NCBI RefSeq assembly: GCF_947504145.1
Contig: NZ_CANNGQ010000001.1
Location: forward strand, 620,001 to 684,000
DNA: 64,000 bases
Direction: 5' to 3'
Origin: an uncultured Microbulbifer sp.
GTDB taxonomy: Bacteria; Pseudomonadota; Gammaproteobacteria; Pseudomonadales; Cellvibrionaceae
The notes beneath the pieces are model-generated. The model ran no database searches, was not told the origin of the DNA, and was given only the letters and a program-made list of their open reading frames with translations. Numbering within the stretch: position 1 is the stretch's first letter; each line of letters starts with the position of its first letter. A program made the position numbers and the translations under genes. Shown here piece by piece: positions 17,848 through 26,819 of this stretch.

Positions 17848-19125
17848 ATGAAAATTGCATTTTTTGTTGTACTGCTGGACATGATCGGCTTCGGCATCAT
17901 GTTGCCGATCCTCGCGTACTACGCCCTGCAACTGGGGGCGGATGCTTCCACCGCGACCTTCTGCATGGCCCTGTATGTGTTCGGCATGTTTATCGGTACC
18001 CCGGTGTGGGGGCGGCTGTCGGATCGTTTCGGGCGCAAGCCGATTCTGGCAATCAGCCTGGCGGGCAGCGTGCTGGGCTATATCGTGCTGGGGTTTGCCA
18101 CCGAAGTCTGGATGGTGGCCGCCAGTCGTCTGTTCAGCGGATTGATGGCGGGCAATCTTTCGGTGGCCCAGGCCTACGTGGCGGATGTTACCGACGAGAA
18201 AGATCGGGCAAAAGGCATGGGGATGCTGGGCGCCGCCTTTGGTCTCAGTTTTATTCTGGGCCCACTGCTCGGCGGTATTTTGGCAGGGGACAGTTTCGAG
18301 GATGCCAACCTGCAGTTGCCGGCTCTGGTCTCCGCAATACTCTCCGCCTCCGCGTTGCTGTGCGTACTGCTGTTTCTCAAGGAAAGCCGTCCGCCCAGCG
18401 AGGAACCCGATAGCGAGGGCAGGGCACAGGCCACTTCCTACCGCGACTTCCTGCGCTGGCTGCTCGCCAGCCAACCCCTGTTGTTGCTGCTGTTTATGGC
18501 CATGGCCATATACAACGTGGCTGCGGGGTTGGTGGAGGCTGTGTTTCCCATCTGGGCGGAAGCGACCGGTATTGCCGATGGGCCCCAGGGGCTGGTACCG
18601 ATCCTGCTGATTGCCGGTATCGCCATGGTGATCATGCAGGGGGGTGCCATTGGTCCCCTGAGCCGCAAATTTGGCGAACCCCGGCTGATTGTGGCTGGCA
18701 GTGTGCTGTTCGCACTGGCGGTGCTGGCGTTGACCCTGGCCGGAACCGCGTCGTCAGCGGCGGGTGCTACCGGCGCACTGGTGGCCCAGGCCATTGGTGC
18801 CGCGCTGGTCATTACCTCCATGCAGTCGCTGGTGTCGAAACAGGCTCTGGCGAGCAATCGCGGCGCGGTGATGGGAAGTTACAGTGCCCTGGGCACGCTC
18901 GGCCGGGGCATCGGCACGGCGGCCACCGGCGCGCTCTTCTCGGGAGTACACCTTCACGCCCCGTATTACCTCGGTGCCTTGTGCATGGTGGTACTGCTGG
19001 TGCTCGCGGTTCTGGTGGTGCGCAGGGGCAAACTTTCAGCGAATTCGGTGGCGCAGGCGGCACCTACAGTAGCCGCAACGGTGGTTCATTCCGGACCGGT
19101 ATCGACGGCGAATCCCGGCAATTGA
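17848..19125 (+). CDS. MFS transporter, DHA1 (TetA-like) type
   Basis: A 425-residue 12-helix transporter. It begins with FVVLLDMIGFGIMLPIL and has GRLSDRFGRKP in the loop between helices 2 and 3, as in TetA/Bcr-type antiporters. The ATG at 17848 is used; a TTG at 17839 is an alternative, and neither has a strong ribosome site. The gene is 17 bp after one maleate-isomerase-type gene and 64 bp before the other, so it probably moves a pathway substrate or product such as a dicarboxylate across the inner membrane. It is clearly different from the paired MFS proteins at 7025 and 30227. Confidence 0.9.
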   Translation: MKIAFFVVLLDMIGFGIMLPILAYYALQLGADASTATFCMALYVFGMFIGTPVWGRLSDRFGRKPILAISLAGSVLGYIVLGFATEVWMVAASRLFSGLMAGNLSVAQAYVADVTDEKDRAKGMGMLGAAFGLSFILGPLLGGILAGDSFEDANLQLPALVSAILSASALLCVLLFLKESRPPSEEPDSEGRAQATSYRDFLRWLLASQPLLLLLFMAMAIYNVAAGLVEAVFPIWAEATGIADGPQGLVPILLIAGIAMVIMQGGAIGPLSRKFGEPRLIVAGSVLFALAVLALTLAGTASSAAGATGALVAQAIGAALVITSMQSLVSKQALASNRGAVMGSYSALGTLGRGIGTAATGALFSGVHLHAPYYLGALCMVVLLVLAVLVVRRGKLSANSVAQAAPTVAATVVHSGPVSTANPGN

Positions 19126-19135
19126 TAAAAGTCAT
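19122..19135 (+). promoter_or_regulatory. Weak FNR-like site before the second isomerase
   Basis: TTGATAAAAGTCAT has a perfect left half and one mismatch in the right core. It overlaps the stop codon of the upstream MFS gene and lies 55 bp before the start at 19190. It may mark an internal promoter. Confidence 0.3.
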
Positions 19136-19189
19136 TTCGCGCCAAAAGACATAGGCTTATAACATTCAACAGTTGTTGTGGAGTTGTGC

Positions 19190-19966
19190 ATGGAAAACTA
19201 CCAAATAGCGCATCGCGCGCAGATCGGGGTCATCATTCCCTCCACCAATACCGGTGTGGAATACGACCTGCAGAAGCTGGGTCTCGATGGCGTGACCTGG
19301 CATCCATCGCGCTTCTGGATCGAGCTGCGCAACTGGTCGGACGAGATGCAAAAGACCGGTGACGATGCCAATACGGTGTTCGAGCGCTTTCTCGACATCA
19401 TGCGCGATGAGATCCCCACGTCGATCCGCAATGTGCTGTCCGCAAAGGTCAATCACATCATGCTTGGCATGTCGGCGGAAACCTTCTGGGGCGGACTGGA
19501 TGGCAACATCCAGTTTGAGCAGGAAATTCGCGATCAGATCGGCGACCTGGGCCTGACTACCGGAGCGGGCGCCACCCGCGATGCGCTCAACTGCTTCGGG
19601 GCAAAGCGTATTTCCGTGATTACGCCGTACCCGCCGGTAGGCGACGACAATGTGTACCGCTTCTTCAGCGACATTGGCTTTGAGGTGGTGAAGGTGAAGG
19701 GGATGAATCGCCCCTCCGCCACCTCCATCGCCGAGACGCCAATCCAGCAGGTACTGGATGCGGTGCGCGAAGTGGACGGCGACAACGTGGACGCCATTAT
19801 TCAGTGCGGGACAAACCTCTCCACCATGGATGTATTCCCCACTCTGGAGCACTGGCTGCAGAAACCCTTGTTGCCAATCAATGTCGCCACTGCCTGGCAC
19901 GCGCTGCGCGCCTGTGGCGTGAACGACCGGATTACCGGGAAAGGGCGTCTGCTGGAAGAGTTTTAA
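19190..19966 (+). CDS. Maleate isomerase / arylmalonate decarboxylase-family protein (paralogue 2, one Cys)
   Basis: A 258-residue paralogue of the protein at 16997-17830. It opens with GVIIPSTNTGVEYD and carries MLGMSAETFWGG and IIQCGTNLSTMDVF. The second site keeps a Cys while the first has Ser, the arrangement expected for a single-Cys decarboxylase or racemase rather than a two-Cys maleate isomerase. The start at 19190 has TGTGGAG 7 bases upstream; an in-frame start four codons before is less likely. Its separation from the MFS gene by 64 bp and a weak FNR-like site suggest a separate promoter. Isomerisation or decarboxylation of a substituted maleate/malonate is a fair inference. Confidence 0.87.
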   Translation: MENYQIAHRAQIGVIIPSTNTGVEYDLQKLGLDGVTWHPSRFWIELRNWSDEMQKTGDDANTVFERFLDIMRDEIPTSIRNVLSAKVNHIMLGMSAETFWGGLDGNIQFEQEIRDQIGDLGLTTGAGATRDALNCFGAKRISVITPYPPVGDDNVYRFFSDIGFEVVKVKGMNRPSATSIAETPIQQVLDAVREVDGDNVDAIIQCGTNLSTMDVFPTLEHWLQKPLLPINVATAWHALRACGVNDRITGKGRLLEEF

Positions 19967-20036
19967 TACCCGGCGGTGCGTCAACCGAGGCACCGGGGGC
20001 GAGAGTTTCGGATAACTAGAAGCGGCCTGAGCCGTG

Positions 20037-20049
20037 CGCATTTAATGCG
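20037..20049. promoter_or_regulatory. Inverted repeat CGCATT-T-AATGCG before the receptor gene
   Basis: A 6-bp-arm inverted repeat with a one-base centre lies 100 bp before the first TonB-dependent receptor. It may be an operator. I saw no second copy, so the support is only its symmetry and place. Confidence 0.3.
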
Positions 20050-20148
20050 AACAATGAGCGATGAAAGTCCTCGATAGGATGTAGACGTTTTACGCCCTGT
20101 CAGACATTCACAAGCTGGATCTCCAGATAACAATAAGACGGAGCCGAT

Positions 20149-22797
20149 ATGAACAGGAAACCTCTAACGCTGGCCATTGCGTCGGCAGTGATTTCTTCAG
20201 GTACTTTCGTTACAACGGTATACGCTCAGGATTCCACCGCGGATCACAATAAAAATGTTACGGCACTTCGCGGCGATAATTTTGCCATCGAAGAAGTGGT
20301 GGTAACCGCGCGTAAGCGCGAAGAAACTCTCGACACCGTGCCGGTGGCCATCGACGTTCTGGGTAGCCAGGCGATACGGGAAAAAGGCATCTCGGCACTC
20401 GACGATGTAGCCCGTTACACACCGGGCCTCGATTTCGAAACCGGCCTGCTGCCGAACGATACCCGCATCAGTTTGCGCGGCTTCTCGTCTACTCGCGGTC
20501 GTTCCAATGTGGCGATTCTTGTGGACGGGGTGGATATTTCCTCCGAGTCCATGACCTCCGCCGGTAGTGGCACCGGGCCAAACCTGGATCTGATGGATCT
20601 GGAGCGCGTGGAAGTGGTGAAGGGGCCGCAAAGTGCGCTCTATGGCCGCTCTGCGTTCTCTGGTGCGGTGAACTATGTCACCAAGCGCCCCCGCGACACC
20701 GCGGAGACCACCATCAGTGCCGATGCCAATGATCAGGGGTTTGCCAAATTACAGGTAGCCACGGATCTGCCGATGGTGCCCGGCGTGCTTGCGGGTTCAG
20801 TCAACCTGGCGAAAACCGAATTTGATGGTTACTACACCAATCCGAATACCGGTGGCGATCTCGGGGGGACGGAATCCGAGGGCATTGCCACGGCATTGTA
20901 CTGGACCCCAACCGAGTCGTTTTCCGCATACTGGCGAGGGGAGTACAGCGAGGAAAGCTACTCGCCACGGCCGATCGTAGAGCGGGAGAGTCTTGTAAAT
21001 ACCGGCTCTGCACCCGGTGACTTTGCGCTGCTCGGTTCAGCCGGCGATAACACCGTGATCGTTCCTGTTCCGGGTACCGGCACAACCGCGGCGGATTGTG
21101 CCTCAGCCATGCCGTATGGCTATCTGATTGGCATGCCCGCAGCCTGTGCTCCCATATTCACGGGCAATATGGGTAACGCGAGTGCCAATGAGATTGATCT
21201 TTCCGCAGATCCACTGACCGGTGAAGATTTTGCCGGCACCCAGATTCGCAGCGTTCGCAGTACGCTGGAACTCGCGTGGAACACCGAGAGCTTTGATTTT
21301 GTCTCGCTCACCGGTATCAATTACAACGACTCGCGCGTGCAGGAAGACTTCGACCGCACCAACTATACGGTGCAGTCACTGGGGCCGGGCACCGGTGCCT
21401 TTATTCCGCACCCGTTTGATCCAACGTACTTTCCAGGCTATCCCGGTGAATACACCCAGTACGGTGTAAATGCCAATAGTGATACCTCGTTCGACACCGA
21501 GCAATTCAGCCAGGAATTCCGCGTGTCTGGCGGTGGCGATACATTCGACTGGCAGGTGAGCGCGCTCTACTGGACCGAGACCCTGGACACGGTGATGAAC
21601 CAGAAGTGGTGGCTGCGCGAAGGCGTGGACAAGGAGTTCTGGGACGCGTACATGGACAGCTTCTTCGGTGGCCTTGGACTGGTGAATCACCGCACTGGCC
21701 CGGTCGATCTGCCCATTCCCATGTCCCGTGAAACCGACCACAAGTCCGTGGCCTTTGCGTTCAACTACAACATTACCGACTCGGTGCGCGCGACTCTGGA
21801 AGGGCGCTACCTGGAAGAAAATATCGACTATCGCAGTGTGCCGCTGTCTACCCAGTTCAACGGTCTGATGGGTGTGCCTTACTACGATCCGATGACCTTT
21901 ATTCCTGGTGAGCCACCGGTGCAGACCTATGCCCGTACCGATAACGCATTCGTACCCCGTGCGAGCGTTGACTGGCAGGTCAATGATACCAATATGGTGT
22001 ACGTGTCGCTTGCGGATGGCTTCAAACCGGGCGGTATGACAACCACCGATGGCAACGGCGATATTTCCGTGGGCGAATACGACCCGGAAGAGCTGACTGT
22101 TTACGAAGTGGGTTACAAGGGCAGTGCGCTGGATAACCGTCTTCAGTTAACCGCGGCGGCCTATCTGTACGATTACACGGATCAGCAGGTTTCCTACTTC
22201 GTTGCCGATGTGAACACCGGTGCGCAGAACGCGGCGGTCACAAACGTGGGCGAGAGTTCGCTGAAGGGGATCGAGCTCGGCGCGGTCTATCGTCCGTCCA
22301 CCAACTGGACATTTACCGCGTCCTACACCGGTGCCAAGAGTCGCTTTGACGATTTCCGAGTTGCCGATGGTGGCGACCCGGGTACACTGGACAAACTGTG
22401 GACCGGCACCGTTGACGGTGACTACAGCGGCAACCAGTTCATCAATTCCCCGGAGGCATCGGCCCTGGCCTCTATTCGCTACGATGGTGAATTTGCCAGT
22501 GGTTCCAGCTACTTTACCGAGCTGCTGGGGAACTATGAGTCCAAGCGTTTTCTGGATCGCGGTAACAAGGCCTATTTGCCCGCGTATACCCTGGTGGACT
22601 TCCAGGGCGGTATCAGCTGGGAAGACCTGGATCTGGTACTTTACGTGAACAACCTGCTGGATGACGACAAGGTCAAAGCCGGTATCACGAATGTTGGTTA
22701 CGGACATCTGCCGAGCGGTGGTTTCACCCCGCAGGTGGTTGACCTGATCCTGCCGAACCCGCGTACCGTCGGCCTGCGCGCAAGCTACAGCTTCTGA
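20149..22797 (+). CDS. TonB-dependent outer-membrane receptor 1
   Basis: An 882-residue TonB-dependent receptor. It has a signal peptide (MNRKPLTLAIASAVISS...VYA), a TonB box (IEEVVVTARKREE), a plug domain with LRGFSSTRGRSNVAILVDGV and VEVVKGPQSALYGR, and a long beta-barrel ending in the terminal Phe (LRASYSF) typical of outer-membrane proteins. These receptors import large or scarce molecules (siderophores, haem, B12, glycans, aromatic oligomers) using TonB energy. The plug resembles receptors found with catabolic clusters in sphingomonads and marine gammaproteobacteria. Uptake of a tetrapyrrole would suit the context; the substrate is unproven. Confidence 0.95.
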   Translation: MNRKPLTLAIASAVISSGTFVTTVYAQDSTADHNKNVTALRGDNFAIEEVVVTARKREETLDTVPVAIDVLGSQAIREKGISALDDVARYTPGLDFETGLLPNDTRISLRGFSSTRGRSNVAILVDGVDISSESMTSAGSGTGPNLDLMDLERVEVVKGPQSALYGRSAFSGAVNYVTKRPRDTAETTISADANDQGFAKLQVATDLPMVPGVLAGSVNLAKTEFDGYYTNPNTGGDLGGTESEGIATALYWTPTESFSAYWRGEYSEESYSPRPIVERESLVNTGSAPGDFALLGSAGDNTVIVPVPGTGTTAADCASAMPYGYLIGMPAACAPIFTGNMGNASANEIDLSADPLTGEDFAGTQIRSVRSTLELAWNTESFDFVSLTGINYNDSRVQEDFDRTNYTVQSLGPGTGAFIPHPFDPTYFPGYPGEYTQYGVNANSDTSFDTEQFSQEFRVSGGGDTFDWQVSALYWTETLDTVMNQKWWLREGVDKEFWDAYMDSFFGGLGLVNHRTGPVDLPIPMSRETDHKSVAFAFNYNITDSVRATLEGRYLEENIDYRSVPLSTQFNGLMGVPYYDPMTFIPGEPPVQTYARTDNAFVPRASVDWQVNDTNMVYVSLADGFKPGGMTTTDGNGDISVGEYDPEELTVYEVGYKGSALDNRLQLTAAAYLYDYTDQQVSYFVADVNTGAQNAAVTNVGESSLKGIELGAVYRPSTNWTFTASYTGAKSRFDDFRVADGGDPGTLDKLWTGTVDGDYSGNQFINSPEASALASIRYDGEFASGSSYFTELLGNYESKRFLDRGNKAYLPAYTLVDFQGGISWEDLDLVLYVNNLLDDDKVKAGITNVGYGHLPSGGFTPQVVDLILPNPRTVGLRASYSF

Positions 22798-22803
22798 CGC
22801 AGT

Positions 22804-22841
22804 GGTGACCCGGTGCGATGGTGCCATCGCTCCGGGTCACC
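22804..22841 (+). other. Long imperfect hairpin between receptor and membrane-protein genes
   Basis: GGTGACCCGG pairs with CCGGGTCACC around an inner GCGATGG/CCATCGC stem and a 2-base loop, giving about 17 pairs with one T-T mismatch. It starts 6 bp after the receptor stop. There is no T run, so it is more likely an mRNA-stabilising or processing element than a terminator. Confidence 0.6.
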
Positions 22842-22918
22842 GGTACGATCCCTGTGTGCCGGGTAACCGGCCACAACACGATGAATAATGAATATAAGAG
22901 TGAACAAGAGGTACTCCC

Positions 22919-23887
22919 ATGACCACCGCTTCCCTTGACGCCCGTATGGCGGAGCGACCCTGGTATTACAGCGCACCCTATGTCGGTGGCCTGGCATTCT
23001 CCTGGGTAGTGCTGGAAAAAATGATCGCGCATATCTATCTGGTCACGCTCATTTATGCGGGTATTCCAGAGGCGATCGCCTACAGCATTGCTTTTGTCAT
23101 CGGTGCCTTCGGTCTGGTCCTGGTTTGGAAGGGGCTGGATAAAAATGAAGTGCGGGCCACCTGGATGGGTTTTATGGGTGGTGGCCTGGTGTGGGTATTC
23201 TGGTTTGAGATGTATTTGCACTTTATCGGCGCAAATAACAATTTCGCGCTGGCTGCGACGGATGCCGGTATCCAGTACCTGGATAAAGCGCAGGTGGAGG
23301 CACTCTTCGCCGGGGATACCTCAATCCCGCGCCCGTATTTTATGGGTGCACACGTGTTCTTGCAGAGCTCCACATTGTTCTGCACCATGTTGATGATCTA
23401 CATGGGCATGAACAAGGATATCCGCTGCCGCCTGATTCTTTGGGTGCGGAAATTGTTTGGTCTGCGCCCGGGTAAACCGACCCAGGGTTACAAACCCCAG
23501 TACGCTCGTGTTGCCGCCATGGAAGTGCTCTTCGTCAACTGGTTTATGTATACGCTGATGCTGCTGGTCAATGATGAGCGCATTTTCGGCCTGCACCATA
23601 TCGTCACTTATGTCACCTCAGCGGCGGTGACCCTGTGGGCCGGGTATATTATTTACAAACAATTCAAACAGCGCGAAGTGGGTCTGTCGATCCGTTACGC
23701 CATTGCTGTTGGCGGCGTGTTCTGGTTCTTGCCGGAGCAGGCGGTGCTCTGGGAATGGTTCCGTGAGCCCTGGGTTTACTACCTGGATTACCCGGTGACG
23801 GCGAGCCTGATCATCGTTGCTTATGCCGCCCTGGCCGTGCTGTTCTGGAAGACCCCGGTCAATCCCCAAACCGGCAAGTCGCTCTAA
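22919..23887 (+). CDS. Multi-pass membrane protein of unknown function
   Basis: A 322-residue protein with about eight hydrophobic helices and no signal peptide. Aromatic- and His-containing helices (MIAHIYLVTLIY, WFEMYLHFIGAN, GAHVFLQS, GLHHIVTYV) could bind a metal or haem, but no known motif pattern was recognised. It follows the receptor gene by 121 bp containing a strong hairpin; AGAGG precedes the ATG. It may be an inner-membrane carrier or membrane oxidoreductase working on the receptor's substrate. Family not recognised. Confidence 0.78.
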   Translation: MTTASLDARMAERPWYYSAPYVGGLAFSWVVLEKMIAHIYLVTLIYAGIPEAIAYSIAFVIGAFGLVLVWKGLDKNEVRATWMGFMGGGLVWVFWFEMYLHFIGANNNFALAATDAGIQYLDKAQVEALFAGDTSIPRPYFMGAHVFLQSSTLFCTMLMIYMGMNKDIRCRLILWVRKLFGLRPGKPTQGYKPQYARVAAMEVLFVNWFMYTLMLLVNDERIFGLHHIVTYVTSAAVTLWAGYIIYKQFKQREVGLSIRYAIAVGGVFWFLPEQAVLWEWFREPWVYYLDYPVTASLIIVAYAALAVLFWKTPVNPQTGKSL

Positions 23888-24038
23888 TCTGTTTACGCCA
23901 CCCGTGGATACCCCGGTGTCCACGCGGTGTTTCTGCCTGTTACTCGTTGTAATTTCGATACCTGAAGTTTAGGTAGGGGAGAGCTGCGCCCAAATTTTAT
24001 GCGTGAAATAGCCGCGTCACGTAATTGAGGATACTGCA

Positions 24039-25238
24039 ATGAACAAAGCCTTGAATGGTATTCGAATCCTGGATCTGACCCATATGCTGTCCGGGCCTTA
24101 CGGCACTATGATTCTTGCGGATCTGGGTGCCGATATGATCAAGGTGGAGCCGCTCGCCGGGGAGGGCACACGCAAACTGCTCGCAAGTGATCCGGAGAAC
24201 TCCATTGACGGTTTTGGTGCTTACTATCTCACCCTAAACCGCAACAAACGCAGCGTCGCCCTGAACCTGAAAAGCGAACGCGGCCGCCAGGCTTTTTATG
24301 ATCTGGTGAAAAATGCGGATGTGGTGGTGAGTAACTTCGGCCCGGGTGTGCCCGAGCGCCTTGGTATTGATTACGACAGCCTGAGTGCAATCAACCCGAA
24401 AATTATTACCTGCTGTGTTTCCGGGTTCGGCTCCGATGGGCCCGGGGCCAAGCGCCCGGCGTTTGATCAGGTGGCGCAGGCCTACGGCGGCGGCATGTCG
24501 ATTACCGGGGATGACCCGGCCAATCCGGTGCGCTCCGGTATCCCTACCGGTGACCTGGGTGGTGGCATGTTTGCGGTTATGGGTATTCTCGCGGCGATTA
24601 CCGAGCGTGCCACCAGTGGGGTCGGCCAGCACGTGGACATTTCCATGGTGGATTGTCAGGTTTCCATGCTGAATTATATGGCCACGATGTTTTTCCTCAG
24701 CGGTAACAATCCTTACCCGATCGGCAACGCGCATTTCGTGCATGTGCCCTACAACAGTTATGCCACCGCCGATGGTTTTATCATCATCGCCGTGATCACC
24801 GACAATTTCTGGCAGAACCTGAAGCCGGTGGTCAATATTCCCGAGTTTGACGATCCAAAATACGATGGCCAACCGGGGCGTTTCGCAGACAAAGAGTTTA
24901 TCGACGGTAAGCTCGCGGAAGTATTTGCCACCGATGCCACCGATGCCTGGCTGGCCAAACTGGAAGCCCAGCGTATTCCCTGTGCGCCCATTAATAATTT
25001 CGAGCGTGCTCTGAGTGACCCCCAGCTGTTGCATCGCAATATGGTGGTGGATATTGCCCACCCCAACGGCAAGACCACCAAGGCACCGGGCAACCCGATC
25101 AAACTGTCCCGCACCCATCAAGACACTTTTTCGCCCGCGCCCTATGTGGGGCAACATACGGAAGAGGTCCTGCAGGAGCTGTGTGGTTACACCGCCGCGG
25201 ATGTCGACGCGCTCAAACAGAGTGGTGACGCGGGCTGA
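24039..25238 (+). CDS. Class III (family III) CoA-transferase
   Basis: A 399-residue CaiB/BaiF-type CoA-transferase. The opening DLTHMLSGPYGTMILADLGADMIKVEP and the segment PTGDLGGGMFAVMG, holding the catalytic Asp, are characteristic. The family moves CoA between carboxylic acids, for example succinyl-CoA to citramalate, mesaconate or formate. The next gene (51 bp on) is an HMG-CoA-lyase-type enzyme. The pair could activate an alkylated hydroxy-diacid and then cleave it, in the manner of citramalate/citramalyl-CoA breakdown. A second such transferase begins at the right edge of the window. Confidence 0.93.
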   Translation: MNKALNGIRILDLTHMLSGPYGTMILADLGADMIKVEPLAGEGTRKLLASDPENSIDGFGAYYLTLNRNKRSVALNLKSERGRQAFYDLVKNADVVVSNFGPGVPERLGIDYDSLSAINPKIITCCVSGFGSDGPGAKRPAFDQVAQAYGGGMSITGDDPANPVRSGIPTGDLGGGMFAVMGILAAITERATSGVGQHVDISMVDCQVSMLNYMATMFFLSGNNPYPIGNAHFVHVPYNSYATADGFIIIAVITDNFWQNLKPVVNIPEFDDPKYDGQPGRFADKEFIDGKLAEVFATDATDAWLAKLEAQRIPCAPINNFERALSDPQLLHRNMVVDIAHPNGKTTKAPGNPIKLSRTHQDTFSPAPYVGQHTEEVLQELCGYTAADVDALKQSGDAG

Positions 25239-25289
25239 TGACGCAAACCAACGGGAAATTCCCAGCGAGGTTTGACAAGGAGAATGACG

Positions 25290-26192
25290 GTGCGTGAACG
25301 CGTTTGGATCAACGATGTGGGCCCGCGGGATGGTCTGCAGAATCAGGCAAAAATTCTTACCGTTGAGCAGCGGATTGCGCTGGTCTCGGGCCTGATTGAA
25401 GCGGGGTTGCCATCCATTGAGGTGGGCGCCTTTGTATCGCCCAAGGCGGTGCCGGCAATGGCGGGCACGGACCAGGTGCTGGCCGCTTTGCCCCAGGGCG
25501 CGGGCGTAGACTATCAGGTGTTGATCCCCAATCTGAAAGGCTATCAACTGGCCCGGGATGCGGGGGCCGGCACTGTGGTACTGGTGGTTTGTGCCACCGA
25601 GACCATGAACCAGCGCAATGTGCGTCAGGATATTCGCGCATCCCTGGATCAGGCCCGGGAAATCTGCGGGGCGGCCAAAAAAGACGGCGTGCGGGTTGTC
25701 GCCTGTGTCGCGGTCGCCTGGGCCTGTCCGTTCGAGGGGGCAACGGACCCGGCGAAGGTGTTGGACCTGAGCGGGCAGTTATTTGCCATGGGCGCAGAAG
25801 ATGTGATCGTTGCCGACACCATTGGCGCGGCAAACCCGGCACAGGTGAACCGATTGATGTCGGCACTCGTACAAGAGTTTAACGGCCAGAATCTGGCCTG
25901 CCATTTTCACGATACCCGCGCCATGGGCGTGGCCAATGTGTATGCTGCGCTGGAAGCCGGTGTCCGCAAATTCGACAGTTCGGTGGGTGGCCTGGGCGGC
26001 TGTCCATTCGCACCCGGCGCCACCGGTAATGTGGCGAGCGAAGATGTGGTCATGATGCTGGAGCAGATGGGTTTTGATACGGGCATTGATCTGTTCAAGC
26101 TGATGCAGGTTGGCAAGCTGGCTGGCGAATTGACCGGTGTGCCTACTGGTGGCCGCGCCGCGCAATGGCGCGAACTGACCATCAAGGGCTGA
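25290..26192 (+). CDS. HMG-CoA lyase-family aldolase
   Basis: A 300-residue TIM-barrel lyase of the hydroxymethylglutaryl-CoA lyase group. It shows INDVGPRDGLQNQ, the metal-site region CHFHDTRAMGVANVYAALEAG and the catalytic Cys loop GGLGGCPFAPGATGN. It splits 3-hydroxy-3-methyl-acyl-CoA thioesters to an acyl-CoA plus a keto acid. The GTG at 25290 is preferred: AGGAG stands 7 bases before it but only 1 base before the ATG at 25284. With the CoA-transferase upstream, a branched 3-hydroxyacyl-CoA (citramalyl-CoA-like) is a good candidate substrate. Confidence 0.93.
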   Translation: MRERVWINDVGPRDGLQNQAKILTVEQRIALVSGLIEAGLPSIEVGAFVSPKAVPAMAGTDQVLAALPQGAGVDYQVLIPNLKGYQLARDAGAGTVVLVVCATETMNQRNVRQDIRASLDQAREICGAAKKDGVRVVACVAVAWACPFEGATDPAKVLDLSGQLFAMGAEDVIVADTIGAANPAQVNRLMSALVQEFNGQNLACHFHDTRAMGVANVYAALEAGVRKFDSSVGGLGGCPFAPGATGNVASEDVVMMLEQMGFDTGIDLFKLMQVGKLAGELTGVPTGGRAAQWRELTIKG

Positions 26193-26253
26193 ATACAGAG
26201 ATAGACATAGGTATTCCGAGGTTTAATTTGAGAATAACAGTGAGGACATGATT

Positions 26254-26712
26254 ATGTTGAAGGGATTTGTTCGGGTGGCTTGTATTCAGGTGGCTGGCAT
26301 TGCGGCTTTGGGTATTGCGAGTATGAGCGCCATGGCGGACACCGCCAGCCTGAAATTGACGGTGAAAAATATACAGTCGACCACCGGCAACCTGTTTATC
26401 AATGTGTTTGATTCCAAAGATACCTTTCTCGGGGACACGAAAGTCCTCGCCAAAGAGGTGGTACTCGAGGGATTGCTGAAAGAGGGGGCTGCGGAGGTGG
26501 AGCTGGAGTTACCCTACGGTACCTACGCCATTGCGGTGTACCACGATGACAACGCCAATGGAAAACTCGATCACGGGTTTTTCGGTATTCCCGCCGAACC
26601 CATGGGCCTGTCGAACAATCATGTGCCGCGGTTTGGTCCGCCTAAATTCGACAAGGCGGCAATGACTGTGGGCGAGCCCCAACAGGCGACCACCATTGAG
26701 CTGATCGACTGA
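26254..26712 (+). CDS. Exported DUF2141-domain protein
   Basis: A 152-residue small exported protein. Residues 1-29 form a signal peptide (LKGFVRVACIQVAGIAALG...SAMA). The rest is a DUF2141-like beta-sandwich with LPYGTYAIAVYHDDNANGKLDHGFFGIP, whose D-D-N-x-N-x-K-D pattern is typical of the family and could hold a metal ion. The second of two nearby ATGs (26254) is used, because GAGGA stands 7 bases before it and only 1 base before the first. It is last in the run from 24039 and is followed by a strong terminator. Role unknown; probably periplasmic. Confidence 0.87.
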   Translation: MLKGFVRVACIQVAGIAALGIASMSAMADTASLKLTVKNIQSTTGNLFINVFDSKDTFLGDTKVLAKEVVLEGLLKEGAAEVELELPYGTYAIAVYHDDNANGKLDHGFFGIPAEPMGLSNNHVPRFGPPKFDKAAMTVGEPQQATTIELID

Positions 26713-26744
26713 TCACGGGTCAACTTCGGTTCACGGCATTAAAC

Positions 26745-26779
26745 AAGACCCGCAGGATTTCTCCTGCGGGTCTTTTTTT
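26745..26779 (+). terminator. Strong Rho-independent terminator between convergent operons
   Basis: An 11-bp stem GACCCGCAGGA / TCCTGCGGGTC with loop TTTC is followed by seven Ts. It ends the 24039-26712 transcript and lies between convergent genes. Confidence 0.93.
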
Positions 26780-26819
26780 GTTGTCTATTTCTGTACTGTC
26801 TAATTTTATCGTTTCGCGG

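Noticed and set aside
24234-25547. 437-codon minus-strand frame opposite the CoA-transferase gene
   Set aside because: It is a shadow; the plus frame carries family III CoA-transferase motifs.
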